Source: Neptunicoccus sediminis (GTDB taxonomy: Bacteria > Pseudomonadota > Alphaproteobacteria > Rhodobacterales > Rhodobacteraceae). From it: 64,000 nucleotides of DNA. This document shows positions 17,074-25,203 of this stretch, piece after piece; within the stretch, counting starts at the first letter, position 1, and the number at the start of each line of letters is the position of its first letter. A program made the translations under genes and the position numbers. The stretch is from positions 1-64,000 of the forward strand of contig NZ_MDVX01000003.1 of assembly GCF_001719615.1 (NCBI RefSeq), in the 5' to 3' direction. The notes under the pieces were generated by a model. It had not been told where the DNA came from, searched no databases, and saw nothing but the letters and a program-made list of their open reading frames with translations.

Positions 17074-18237
17074 CTATTCCCACTCACCCCGAAAATCTTT
17101 CGGGATCAGAAGGTTATCCCGCCCCATATTGTTCAGATCCCGCTCTCCGCACAGGGCCATCGTGATGTCGAGCTCTTTGTGAATCACCTCAAGTGCGGCT
17201 GTCACCCCTTCACGCCCCATCGCGCCAAGTCCGTGGACGAATGACCGCCCGATCATTGTCCCCTTTGCGCCCAGCGAAATGGCCTTCAGCACGTCCTGAC
17301 CGGAGCGGATGCCCCCGTCCATATGCACCTCGATCTGGTCCCCCACAGCATCCACAATATCCGGCAGCATCCGGATAGAGGACATCGCCCCGTCCAACTG
17401 CCGTCCGCCGTGGTTCGACACGATCAGCGCATCTGCACCGACTTCGACCGCTTTTTTCGCATCCTCAACGTCCAGAATACCCTTAAGGATCAGCGGCCCG
17501 CCCCAGCGTTCCTTGATCCAGGCCACATCGTTCCAGTCAAGCGTCGGGTCGAACTGCTCGGCGGTCCATGCGCCGAGGTCGGACATATCTTCAACCCCTT
17601 GAACATGCCCGATAATATTGCGAAAGCTGCGCCGCTTGGTGTTGAGCATGTTATAGGCCCAGCGCGGCTTGGTCGCGATGTTCAGGATGTTGGGCAGGGT
17701 CAGGCGCGGCGGGGCAGAGAGCCCGTTTTTGATGTCTTTATGCCGCTGCCCGAGAATTTGCAGATCATAAGTCAGCACCAGCGCGGAGCATTTCGCCGCC
17801 TTGGCGCGGTCAATCAGGCGGTTGATAAAATCCCGGTCCCGCATCACGTAAAGCTGGAACCAGAACGGTTTTGTTGTGTGTTCGGCCACATCCTCGATCG
17901 AACAAATCGACATGGTGGACAGTGTGAAGGGCACCCCGAAATCCTCAGCGGCTTTCGCGGCGTGGATTTCTCCGTCAGGGTGCTGCATCCCGAGCATTCC
18001 GATCGGCGCGAGCGAGACCGGCATGGCATAGTCCTGACCGAGCATGGACATCCGCGTGTTGCGGTTGGTCATATCCACGGCCACTTTCTGCCGCAGGCGC
18101 AGGCGCGAGAAATCGTCTACATTGTCCCGAAAGGTCTGCTCGCTCCAGCTGCCGCTTTCGGCATAGTCGTAAAACATACGCGGCGTGCGCTGCTGGTGCA
18201 GGGCTTTCAAATCGTAAATGTTGGTAATGGGTGCCAT
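17074..18237 (-). CDS. lldD: L-lactate dehydrogenase (quinone), FMN-dependent alpha-hydroxy-acid oxidase family
   Basis: The 387-residue flavoprotein oxidises L-lactate to pyruvate and feeds electrons to the quinone pool at the inner membrane. Family features include YDYAESGSWSE near the N-terminus, LAPIGMLGMQHPDGE (FMN-binding loop), the QLYVMRDRDF strand, the active-site SNHGGRQLDG block (catalytic His and Arg) and the phosphate-binding DGGIRSGQDVLKA plus GRSFVHGLGA. The strand usually read L-T-V/L-D here is LTYDLQ, a Tyr substitution. The length is usual. It is followed by its own terminator, and an 8-bp palindrome lies about 76-96 bases upstream. Confidence 0.88.
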   Translation of the reverse strand: MAPITNIYDLKALHQQRTPRMFYDYAESGSWSEQTFRDNVDDFSRLRLRQKVAVDMTNRNTRMSMLGQDYAMPVSLAPIGMLGMQHPDGEIHAAKAAEDFGVPFTLSTMSICSIEDVAEHTTKPFWFQLYVMRDRDFINRLIDRAKAAKCSALVLTYDLQILGQRHKDIKNGLSAPPRLTLPNILNIATKPRWAYNMLNTKRRSFRNIIGHVQGVEDMSDLGAWTAEQFDPTLDWNDVAWIKERWGGPLILKGILDVEDAKKAVEVGADALIVSNHGGRQLDGAMSSIRMLPDIVDAVGDQIEVHMDGGIRSGQDVLKAISLGAKGTMIGRSFVHGLGAMGREGVTAALEVIHKELDITMALCGERDLNNMGRDNLLIPKDFRGEWE

Positions 18238-18312
18238 AGCCGACCTCTCTTCGAATATTTGCGGTAGAATAGGATCAAGGCGGCGAGAGGCTCAAGTGGG
18301 GATCGCGGGAAA

Positions 18313-18333
18313 CTGGTCAAACGGATTGACCAG
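18313..18333. promoter_or_regulatory. Perfect 8-bp inverted repeat upstream of lldD
   Basis: CTGGTCAA and TTGACCAG flank the 5-base centre ACGGA. The TGGT...ACCA half-sites resemble the operators of GntR/FadR-type regulators such as LldR, and the distance suits control of lldD. The repeat is also only 22 bases past the stop of the upstream MFS gene, so a terminator role is possible, but only three T residues follow. Confidence 0.45.
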
Positions 18334-18354
18334 AATGTGCGATTTTGCCGGCGG

Positions 18355-19569
18355 TTAGCGTTTCTTGCGCAGCAATCGGCCCACCAGATAAGAGGTGCGC
18401 GGGACGTATTTATATCGCGTTTTCTTACCACTTGTGGGGCGTGCGCCCATCCGTGCCAGCCCAAAGACCACCAGAAACACATGGGCGGCAGAGATGAACA
18501 GGAACAGGGCGGAAGGTCCGAAACCGGTTATCAGCGCTGTTGCCACCACAGGGCTAAGGATCGCACCAACCGCGTAGATGAACATCAAGGAGGCGTTCAC
18601 CTCTACAACGTTTTCGGGTTTGGCAAAATCGTTTGCGTGGGCCGCAGAGACCGAAAATATCGGAAAGGTCATGATGCCGAACAGGGCGGCCATGACGAAA
18701 ACCAACCAGTAGGATGTGGGATCCACAAAGGAAAAGCCGACGCAGACCACCACCGAGGCAAGGGACAGTCCGATCAGCACATGGCGCCGGTCGAATTTAT
18801 CCGCCAGATAGCCAACCGGAAACTGCGCCACGGCGCCGCCAATCAGCACTGTTGCCAGAAATGAACCGATCTGCTGGGCGGTCAGGCCGATTTCCTGACC
18901 GTAAATCGGGGATACCATCCGGAATGCGGCAGAAGTGGTGCCCGCCACCATAACACCCGCCGCGCCAAGGGGCGATAGGATCGCGGTGCGGATTGGATGC
19001 AGCCGGGGGGCTGCGGGAACTTTGGGCTGTTCGATCCGCGACAGGGTTAACGGGAACAGGCAGGCACAGCACAGGATCGCGAGCAGATTGTAAGAGACAT
19101 AGGACGCAGGCTCCAGCACGCCGATCATTAACTGCGCCAGCGAGGACGCACCAATATCAACCACACGGTAGCTGCCCATCACCCGCCCGCGCGTCTGGTT
19201 GGTCAGCTTGGCCTGCATCCATGCCTCGATCACCGTGTAACAGCCCGCCACGCAGAGGCCCGTCATGATCCGCATGATAGCCCAGGCGGTGGGGTCCGGC
19301 ATCAGGGGGTGGGCAATGGCCCCGATCGCGCCAAAGGCTGCAAAAGCGGCAAAAGCGCGGGTGTGACCCACGGTTCCCATAAGGCGCGGCGACCACCAGC
19401 ATCCCACAAAGAACCCCAGAAAATGGGCCGAGCCAAGAATGCCGATTTCATTCTTGCTAAAACCGAGCTTGTGTCCCGACAGCGCGTCCAGCGGCCCGAT
19501 TGCGCCGGAGGACAATTGTAAAAAGGTGATCGACAAAAACAGGGCCGCAAAAGAAATGAGCAAACGCAT
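18355..19569 (-). CDS. Major facilitator superfamily transporter (YcaD-like)
   Basis: The 404-residue protein has about twelve hydrophobic segments in two halves. The loop after helix 2 reads WWSPRLMGTVGHTRAFA and the repeat loop in the second half reads GYLADKFDRRHVLIG, the MFS G-x-x-x-D-R/K-x-G-R-R/K pattern. A conserved EAWMQ in the fifth helix region resembles the YcaD/sugar-efflux type subgroup. The basic C-terminal tail (KKTRYKYVPRTSYLVGRLLRKKR) is cytoplasmic. The substrate is unknown. It ends 117 bases upstream of lldD in the same direction but probably is not part of the same unit. Confidence 0.85.
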   Translation of the reverse strand: MRLLISFAALFLSITFLQLSSGAIGPLDALSGHKLGFSKNEIGILGSAHFLGFFVGCWWSPRLMGTVGHTRAFAAFAAFGAIGAIAHPLMPDPTAWAIMRIMTGLCVAGCYTVIEAWMQAKLTNQTRGRVMGSYRVVDIGASSLAQLMIGVLEPASYVSYNLLAILCCACLFPLTLSRIEQPKVPAAPRLHPIRTAILSPLGAAGVMVAGTTSAAFRMVSPIYGQEIGLTAQQIGSFLATVLIGGAVAQFPVGYLADKFDRRHVLIGLSLASVVVCVGFSFVDPTSYWLVFVMAALFGIMTFPIFSVSAAHANDFAKPENVVEVNASLMFIYAVGAILSPVVATALITGFGPSALFLFISAAHVFLVVFGLARMGARPTSGKKTRYKYVPRTSYLVGRLLRKKR

Positions 19570-19629
19570 GGGAAGTTATTAACCTCTATTCAGCGCAGCT
19601 TGGCCTGTTCCTGTCGTAAAACCTGTTGT

Positions 19630-19645
19630 GTTCCCGACAGGGAAC
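19630..19645. terminator. Short hairpin downstream of nusB
   Basis: GTTCCC and GGGAAC form a 6-bp stem with a GACA loop in the 104-base gap between nusB and the MFS gene. No T tract follows on the reverse strand, so termination is uncertain. Confidence 0.3.
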
Positions 19646-19673
19646 TGCCGTTTTTGCCGGTTTCTCGCCCGCT

Positions 19674-20135
19674 TTAGAATTTGCCGGGCTGTAGGGCGCG
19701 GGCCATGTGATCCAGCACCGCATTCACGAATTTGGATTCGCGCCCCTCGGGGAAGAAGGCTTTGGTCACGTCCACATATTCCGAAATAACCACTTTGGGC
19801 GGGGTGGCTTCGGCAACCAGTTCGGCACCCGCAGCGCGGAACAGGGCGCGCAAAGTGGGGTCGATCCGTTTCAGTGGCCATTTCTCTACCAGTGCCTGAT
19901 CGGTGTGCTGGTCAATCTTGGCCTGATTATTAACAGCTGCCAGCAAAACCCGTTCAAAGAAACCGGCGTTGCCTTCCATCCATTCATGCTCTTCTTCCTG
20001 CGCCCCGAAACGGTGGTTCACGAACTGTTCACGCACAGTTTCCGCATCCGTATCAGAGGCTTCCATCTGGAACAGGGCCTGTACCAGATACATCCGCGTC
20101 GCGGATTTTATTTGTCGTTTGTCAGCGGGTTTCAT
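19674..20135 (-). CDS. nusB: Transcription antitermination factor NusB
   Basis: The 153-residue helical RNA-binding protein acts with NusE in rRNA antitermination. Family features are ATRMYLVQALFQME near the N-terminus, the DPTLRALFRAAGAELVA helix and the C-terminal VVISEYVDVTKAFFPEGRESKFVNAVLD block. It starts with ATGA overlap on ribH and is the last gene of ribE-ribB-ribH-nusB, a classic arrangement. Confidence 0.95.
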   Translation of the reverse strand: MKPADKRQIKSATRMYLVQALFQMEASDTDAETVREQFVNHRFGAQEEEHEWMEGNAGFFERVLLAAVNNQAKIDQHTDQALVEKWPLKRIDPTLRALFRAAGAELVAEATPPKVVISEYVDVTKAFFPEGRESKFVNAVLDHMARALQPGKF

Positions 20136-20686
20136 ACCGTTTTTGTGTCCTTGTTTTCGCCCGCCATCAAGATGTTCTCGGACGCGGGTTTGAACCCGAT
20201 ACCTTTAGTTTTGTTCAAAAAGCGCCGCGACAGGGCGATCAGATGCAGCGCTGCCTCGGCTGCGCCGCCGCCTTTGTTCTGGCCTTCGCTGTCGGCGCGG
20301 ACTTCGGCTTGGGTGCGGTTTTCAACCGTCAGAATGCCGTTGCCGATGCAGTAACCGTCCAGCCCAAGCAGGCTGATCGCACGGCTGGAATCGTTGCATA
20401 CCGTGTCGTAATGGGTGGTTTCCCCGCGAATGACGCAGCCAAGTGCGACAAACCCGTCGAAATCGTTGGAGCGGCCCGCCAGACGGATGGCCGTTGGAAT
20501 TTCCAATGCGCCGGGAACCTCTACCAGATCGCAGGTTGCGCCGGCCGCTTTGATCGCGGCTTTGGCACCCGTCACCAGATTGTCCGCGATGTCCTTGTAA
20601 TACGGCGACACCACGATCAGCAGATGGGGCGCATCACCGTCGAATTGCGGACTGGGCAGCACGTAATGGGTTTCGGAACCGGCCAT
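20132..20686 (-). CDS. ribH: 6,7-dimethyl-8-ribityllumazine synthase
   Basis: The 184-residue enzyme condenses 5-amino-6-ribitylaminouracil with dihydroxybutanone phosphate. The family core is GALEIPTAIRLA and ALGCVIRGETTHYDTVC, which includes the catalytic His region, then IGNGILTVENRTQAEVRA. An N-terminal extension of about 20 residues (MAGSETHYVLPSPQFDGD) precedes the fold. It starts three bases after the ribB stop and overlaps nusB by four bases. Confidence 0.95.
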   Translation of the reverse strand: MAGSETHYVLPSPQFDGDAPHLLIVVSPYYKDIADNLVTGAKAAIKAAGATCDLVEVPGALEIPTAIRLAGRSNDFDGFVALGCVIRGETTHYDTVCNDSSRAISLLGLDGYCIGNGILTVENRTQAEVRADSEGQNKGGGAAEAALHLIALSRRFLNKTKGIGFKPASENILMAGENKDTKTV

Positions 20687-20689
20687 GGA

Positions 20690-21787
20690 TCAAGCTTTCT
20701 TAATAGGGCGTGTGCCCACAATGTTCAGGTCATAGGCTTCCAGACCTATCACTTTGGGCATGGGAGAATTGGTCAGCAGGATAAAATCCCGCAATCCCAG
20801 AGAGGAGAGGATCTGCGAGCCAAGCCCAGTATAGCGCAATTGGCGCGGTGTCGAGTCCTCGTCCAGTTGCAATTTGGCCTCAAGGTCGCGGAACAGCATG
20901 ACCACGCCGCGCCCTTCCTCTGCGATGGTCTCCATCGCGCGGGCCAGCTCTCCGGCAGGGGCAGGGCCAAGACCCAGCAAGTCCTCTAGCGGGTTCATCG
21001 CATGGGTGCGCACCAGAACAGGTTCAGGGGTGGTGATGTCCCCTTTTACAAGGACCACATGTTCGGTGTTGTTGGTCTTATCCGTGAAAATCCGCAGGTT
21101 CCAGTCGCCTCCATAACTGGAGGTGACATTGCGGTTGGCGGTTTCACTGACCAGATTGTCATAGCGCAGGCGATAGGCGATCAGATCGGAAATCGTACCG
21201 ATTTTAAGACCGTGCAATTGGGCGTAGGCCACCAGATCGGGCAGGCGGGCCATTGTGCCATCGTCATTCATGATCTCGCAGATCACCCCTGACGGGTTCA
21301 GCCCTGCCAGACGGGACACGTCCACGGCAGCCTCGGTATGACCGGCGCGCACCAGAACGCCGCCTTCGCGGGCGCGCAGCGGAAATACATGGCCGGGTGT
21401 GGCAATGTCCTGCGCGCCGGTGTTTTCATCAATCGCCACGGCAATGGTTTTTGCGCGGTCTTGGGCGGAAATGCCGGTTGTCACCCCTTCGCGGGCTTCA
21501 ATCGACACGGTAAAAGCGGTTTCATGGCGCGAGGAATTGGCGGTGGCCATCATTGGCAGCCCAAGCGCGTTCAGCCGCTTGGATTCAAGAGACAAACAAA
21601 TCAGCCCGCGCCCGTGGGTGGCCATGAAGTTCACCGCTTCGGGGGTGGCCATTTGTGCCGGGATCACCAGATCGCCTTCATTCTCGCGGTCCTCATGGTC
21701 CACAAGAATAAACATCTTGCCCGCTTTGGCATCTGCGATGATGTCCTCAATCGGAGAGATCATGTCGTGGAAGGTCTCTTCTGTCAT
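20690..21787 (-). CDS. ribB: 3,4-dihydroxy-2-butanone 4-phosphate synthase with a degenerate GTP cyclohydrolase II domain
   Basis: The 365-residue protein makes 3,4-dihydroxy-2-butanone 4-phosphate from ribulose 5-phosphate. The N-terminal DHBPS domain (about residues 10-210) has the acidic loop DHEDRENEGDLV, THGRGLICLS and HVFPLRAREGGVLVRAGHTEAAVDV. The C-terminal 150 residues look like GTP cyclohydrolase II (AEEGRGVVMLFRD, LRYTGLGSQILSSLGL), but the zinc-binding Cys cluster is absent: the visible text is VRTHAMNPLEDLLG where active enzymes have a Cys-containing stretch. It is therefore probably DHBPS only, and a separate ribA is expected elsewhere. It lies between ribE and ribH with tiny gaps. 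Confidence 0.92.
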   Translation of the reverse strand: MTEETFHDMISPIEDIIADAKAGKMFILVDHEDRENEGDLVIPAQMATPEAVNFMATHGRGLICLSLESKRLNALGLPMMATANSSRHETAFTVSIEAREGVTTGISAQDRAKTIAVAIDENTGAQDIATPGHVFPLRAREGGVLVRAGHTEAAVDVSRLAGLNPSGVICEIMNDDGTMARLPDLVAYAQLHGLKIGTISDLIAYRLRYDNLVSETANRNVTSSYGGDWNLRIFTDKTNNTEHVVLVKGDITTPEPVLVRTHAMNPLEDLLGLGPAPAGELARAMETIAEEGRGVVMLFRDLEAKLQLDEDSTPRQLRYTGLGSQILSSLGLRDFILLTNSPMPKVIGLEAYDLNIVGTRPIKKA

Positions 21788-21796
21788 GTTGTCACC

Positions 21797-22402
21797 TCAG
21801 GTCTGTGTCATTTCGGCAAGCCGCGCCACATAGCGGGCCAGTGTGTCGATTTCCAGATTGATCCGGTCCCCGAGCGCAACATCCCCCCATGTAGTGTGCT
21901 GTTTGGTATGGGGGATGAAGTTGATGTCAAACTCTGTATCGTTCACACCGTTCACGGTCAGCGATGTCCCGTTCAGTGCGACCGAGCCTTTGGGGGCAAT
22001 AAAACGTGCCAGATCATGCGGGGCCCGCAGGGTGACACGGGTGCTGTCGCCTTCGTCGTGAAGCTCGATCACCTCGGCCAGCCCGTCCACATGGCCCGAT
22101 ACGATATGTCCGCCCAACTCGTCGCCCACCTTCAGGGCGCGTTCCAGATTGATCCGCCGTCCTTCGGCCCAGTCGCCAAGGTTTGTTTTGGAGACGGTTT
22201 CGGCAGAGATTTCCACGTCAAACCAGTTGCCTTGCGCGGATTTCCCCATCTCGATCACGGTCAGGCAGACGCCTTCACACGCAATAGAGGCGCCCAGATC
22301 AATCGTGGCAGGGTCGTAATTTGTCGTAATACGGGCGCGCAGATCGCCCCGCTGTTCGAGTTCGGCAACCGTGCCGATGTCCGTGATGATACCTGTGAAC
22401 AT
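21797..22402 (-). CDS. ribE: Riboflavin synthase, alpha subunit
   Basis: The 201-residue enzyme dismutates two lumazine molecules to riboflavin. It shows the two tandem lumazine-binding repeats: MFTGIITDIGTVAEL and ACEGVCLTVIEMG in the first, then GGHIVSGHVDGLAEVIE, GSVALNGTSLTVNGVND in the second. The start at 22402 (MFTGIIT) is typical; the ten upstream residues are not part of the fold. It is the first gene of ribE-ribB-ribH-nusB and is divergent from the capsule gene kpsS. I looked for an FMN riboswitch in the 239-base gap and did not recognise one. Confidence 0.95.
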   Translation of the reverse strand: MFTGIITDIGTVAELEQRGDLRARITTNYDPATIDLGASIACEGVCLTVIEMGKSAQGNWFDVEISAETVSKTNLGDWAEGRRINLERALKVGDELGGHIVSGHVDGLAEVIELHDEGDSTRVTLRAPHDLARFIAPKGSVALNGTSLTVNGVNDTEFDINFIPHTKQHTTWGDVALGDRINLEIDTLARYVARLAEMTQT

Positions 22403-22641
22403 GTTTTTCACCTGTTTTATGCTCCTTTGCACCTAGCTCTTGTGTACAAATTGAGCAAGTCCAAGTATGACTTTTCAAGGGTCGAACGGGAGGCCCGCAA
22501 GAAGACGCACCAGTGATTTCAGGCAGGTAAATTGTGGCATTTGCACCGCGCGATTGCCACGCCAACAGACGCATTGGATTTTTCTTCGTGACTTTGAAAC
22601 CGGAAGCACAATATTAGAACGACCAGAGGGCAGGGGGCCAG

Positions 22642-23943
22642 TTGGCTCGCGGTAAGTTAACGTTGCAGCAAGAAAAGAAATCCTTTTTGTTTTTACAGGG
22701 TCCCCATGGCCCGTTCTTCTACGACCTGAGCAAGGCGATTTCGCAGTCCGGCGCGGATGTGACCAAGATCGGCTTTAACGAAGGCGACCGCTTCTTCTGG
22801 CGCAACCGTTCTACCTTTGTGGCTTTTACAAAACCATACGAACAATGGCCGCAATTTGTCGAAGATTTTCTGAAAGACGGGATTACCGATCTGGTGATCT
22901 ATGGCGACACCCGCCCGCTGCACAAAGCTGCGGTAGAGGCAGCCAACACCCTAGGTATTCGCGTGCATTGCTTTGAAGAAGGTTATCTGCGGCCCTATTG
23001 GGTGACATATGAACGGGGCGGTGTGAACGGCTATTCCCGCCTTATGGATATGAGCGTGGACACCATGCGCGAGGCGCTGAGCCATGTGGACAATGACCAG
23101 CCCGAAGCCCCCGCCCGTTGGGGCGATATGCGCCAGCATATTTTGCTCGGGGCGGTCTATCACTGGCATATCCTGTTCCGGAACCGCCGCTTTGCCAATT
23201 ATAAAACCCACCGCGACAGTCCGGTGAGCCATGAATTCTGGCTGCACTTCAAACGGTTGATCACCCGTCCGGCCCATGCTTTCCGGCGTTGGCGGGCGAC
23301 GCAATCCATCAAACGCAACGGCTTTGTCTACCATCTCAGCCTGCTACAGCTGAGCCATGACTCCTCGATCCGCAGCCACTCTGAATTTACAGGCATGGCG
23401 GAATTCATGCGCATCTGTGCCGAGGCATTCGCCAGAAAAGCGCCCAAGCATCACCATCTGGTGTTCAAGTCCCACCCGCTTGAGGATGACCGTCAGCCCC
23501 TGTCCAAAGTGGCAGACCAGCTTGCGCGGGAATTCGGTCTGACGGGGCGCATCCATTTTGTGCGCGGCGGTAAGCTGGCAGAGTTGCTGGACTACGCCCG
23601 TTCCGTGGTGACGATCAATTCAACTGCTGCGCAACAGGCGCTCTGGCGGGGTCTGCCGGTAAAGGCGCTGGGGGCAGGGGTGTTCTGCAAACCGGAGTTC
23701 ACCTCTGACCAGCCGCTCGACGAGTTCTTTGCAGCGCCCCGTAAACCCGACCTGACCGCCTATCGCGACTACCGGCAGTTTTTGCTGATGACCTCGCAGA
23801 TTACGGGGGGGTATTATTCCCGCCGCGGCCGTGTGCGGCTGGTGCGGCAGGTGGTTGATATGGTCCTGTCAGAGCAGGATCCCTATGATGCGCTGGAAAC
23901 CTCAAGCGCGGCCCCCGTGCAACAGTTTCAGGTTGTCAAATAA
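22642..23943 (+). CDS. kpsS: Capsule polysaccharide Kdo transferase KpsS
   Basis: The 433-residue cytoplasmic glycosyltransferase adds Kdo to the lipid anchor of group 2/3-type capsules. N-terminal LFLQGPHGPFFYDLSKAI and FEEGYLRPYWVTYERGGVN are characteristic, and the C-terminal half has HHLVFKSHPLEDDRQ and VTINSTAAQQALWRGLPVKALG. The start is TTG at 22642 with AGGGGG just upstream. It begins a plus-strand trio (kpsS, Wza-type lipoprotein, kpsC) placed between ribE and ribD. Confidence 0.9.
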   Translation: MARGKLTLQQEKKSFLFLQGPHGPFFYDLSKAISQSGADVTKIGFNEGDRFFWRNRSTFVAFTKPYEQWPQFVEDFLKDGITDLVIYGDTRPLHKAAVEAANTLGIRVHCFEEGYLRPYWVTYERGGVNGYSRLMDMSVDTMREALSHVDNDQPEAPARWGDMRQHILLGAVYHWHILFRNRRFANYKTHRDSPVSHEFWLHFKRLITRPAHAFRRWRATQSIKRNGFVYHLSLLQLSHDSSIRSHSEFTGMAEFMRICAEAFARKAPKHHHLVFKSHPLEDDRQPLSKVADQLAREFGLTGRIHFVRGGKLAELLDYARSVVTINSTAAQQALWRGLPVKALGAGVFCKPEFTSDQPLDEFFAAPRKPDLTAYRDYRQFLLMTSQITGGYYSRRGRVRLVRQVVDMVLSEQDPYDALETSSAAPVQQFQVVK

Positions 23944-24012
23944 GGCTGCTTCGTTAAGGACTTTGTTTTTGTTGGCCTTTGTGTCACGGTAAAAGAAAAA
24001 AACGAGGCAGTT

Positions 24013-25161
24013 TTGACAAAAGGGGCAGAAACTTTGTCAAAAGTTACAAAACCTAAGGCCGGGTTAATGGCCCTTTTCGTTGTGGCGTTTGCCGTGTCAG
24101 CCTGCGGGTTGCCACGTCCTGGTCCTAACAAACGCGAGATTTTTGCAGGCAGTGTCCAGCAAAAAGGCAACGCCTATATCGTCTCCGTGAATGACAGGGT
24201 GGTGCAGGCAACAGCCGATGCGCCGAACGCGGGATTTGATGCCGCATTTCTGAATGCAGGGCGGATCGGCGCGGACACCATCCGGCGCGGCGACAGGCTT
24301 CTTCTGACGGTTTATGAAAACGTGGAAGAAGGGCTGTTCGGCACCGCCGGCGCACCCTCTACCCTGACCGAACTGCAAGTGGACCAGACCGGCCACATCT
24401 TTATACCCTACGCGGGCCGCATCCGTGCCGCTGGCAACACGCCAGAGGCGCTCCGCCAGATCATCACGCGCAAGCTGGACGCCCAAACACCTGATCCGCA
24501 GTTTATCGTGACCCGCGCCGCAGGCGACGGCTCGACCGTGTCCATTGTCGGGGCCGGCGGGCAGGGTGTTTACCCGATTGAAGCCTCCACCAGCACGCTT
24601 TCAACCATGATTGCCGCGGCTGGCGGGATTACCACCAATCCGGAAAACACCCGTGTCACTGTGATCCGCGGCGAACATAAGGGCACTGTCTGGCTGGAAG
24701 ATCTGTTCTCGAGCAACAGGCAGGATATTGCCCTGCGTCCGGGCGACCGTATCCTTATTCAGGAAGACACCCGCCGCTTTACCGCGCTGGGCGCAACCGG
24801 CTCGCAGTCACTGGTGGAATTTCCCCAGCCAAACATGAATGCAATCGAAGCCATCGCCTTTATGGGCGGTCTGAACAGCAGTCTGGCCGATCCCACGGGG
24901 ATTTTCATCTTCCGCGATGAATCTCCGGAATATGCGAACCGGGTGCTGGGGCGGAACGATTTCACCACGCCCAAACGTTTCGCCTATGTGCTGGACCTGA
25001 CAGAGCCGACAGGCGTCTTTCTGGGACGGGATTTTGAGATCCGCGACGGCGACACGATTTACGTCACCGAGGCGCCTTATGTGCAGTGGACCAAAACACT
25101 CTCTGTGCTGACCTCCAGCGCGGGTGCCGCCAATTCGCTGACAGCGGCGGCGGGTGGCTAA
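24013..25161 (+). CDS. Outer-membrane polysaccharide export lipoprotein (Wza/KpsD/BexD type)
   Basis: The 382-residue OPX protein should form the outer-membrane channel for capsule export. The N-terminus is K-rich, then a hydrophobic stretch (ALFVVAFAVSAC) ends in a lipobox VSAC. A Poly_export domain follows (RRGDRLLLTVYENVEEGLFG; LQVDQTGHIFIPYAGRI), then SLBB-like repeats (VSIVGAGGQGVYPI; RFTALGATGSQSLVEFP). The start is TTG at 24013 with GAGG five bases upstream; starting instead at the internal ATG 24067 would remove the positive n-region of the signal peptide. It lies between kpsS and kpsC. Confidence 0.88.
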   Translation: MTKGAETLSKVTKPKAGLMALFVVAFAVSACGLPRPGPNKREIFAGSVQQKGNAYIVSVNDRVVQATADAPNAGFDAAFLNAGRIGADTIRRGDRLLLTVYENVEEGLFGTAGAPSTLTELQVDQTGHIFIPYAGRIRAAGNTPEALRQIITRKLDAQTPDPQFIVTRAAGDGSTVSIVGAGGQGVYPIEASTSTLSTMIAAAGGITTNPENTRVTVIRGEHKGTVWLEDLFSSNRQDIALRPGDRILIQEDTRRFTALGATGSQSLVEFPQPNMNAIEAIAFMGGLNSSLADPTGIFIFRDESPEYANRVLGRNDFTTPKRFAYVLDLTEPTGVFLGRDFEIRDGDTIYVTEAPYVQWTKTLSVLTSSAGAANSLTAAAGG

Positions 25162-25203
25162 GGCCACTCCGACACTGGTATGAGACAGAAAAGGCCCGCG
25201 ATT

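Noticed and set aside
22403-22641. FMN riboswitch ahead of ribE
   Set aside because: The conserved RFN core blocks and paired stems that I would expect are not seen.
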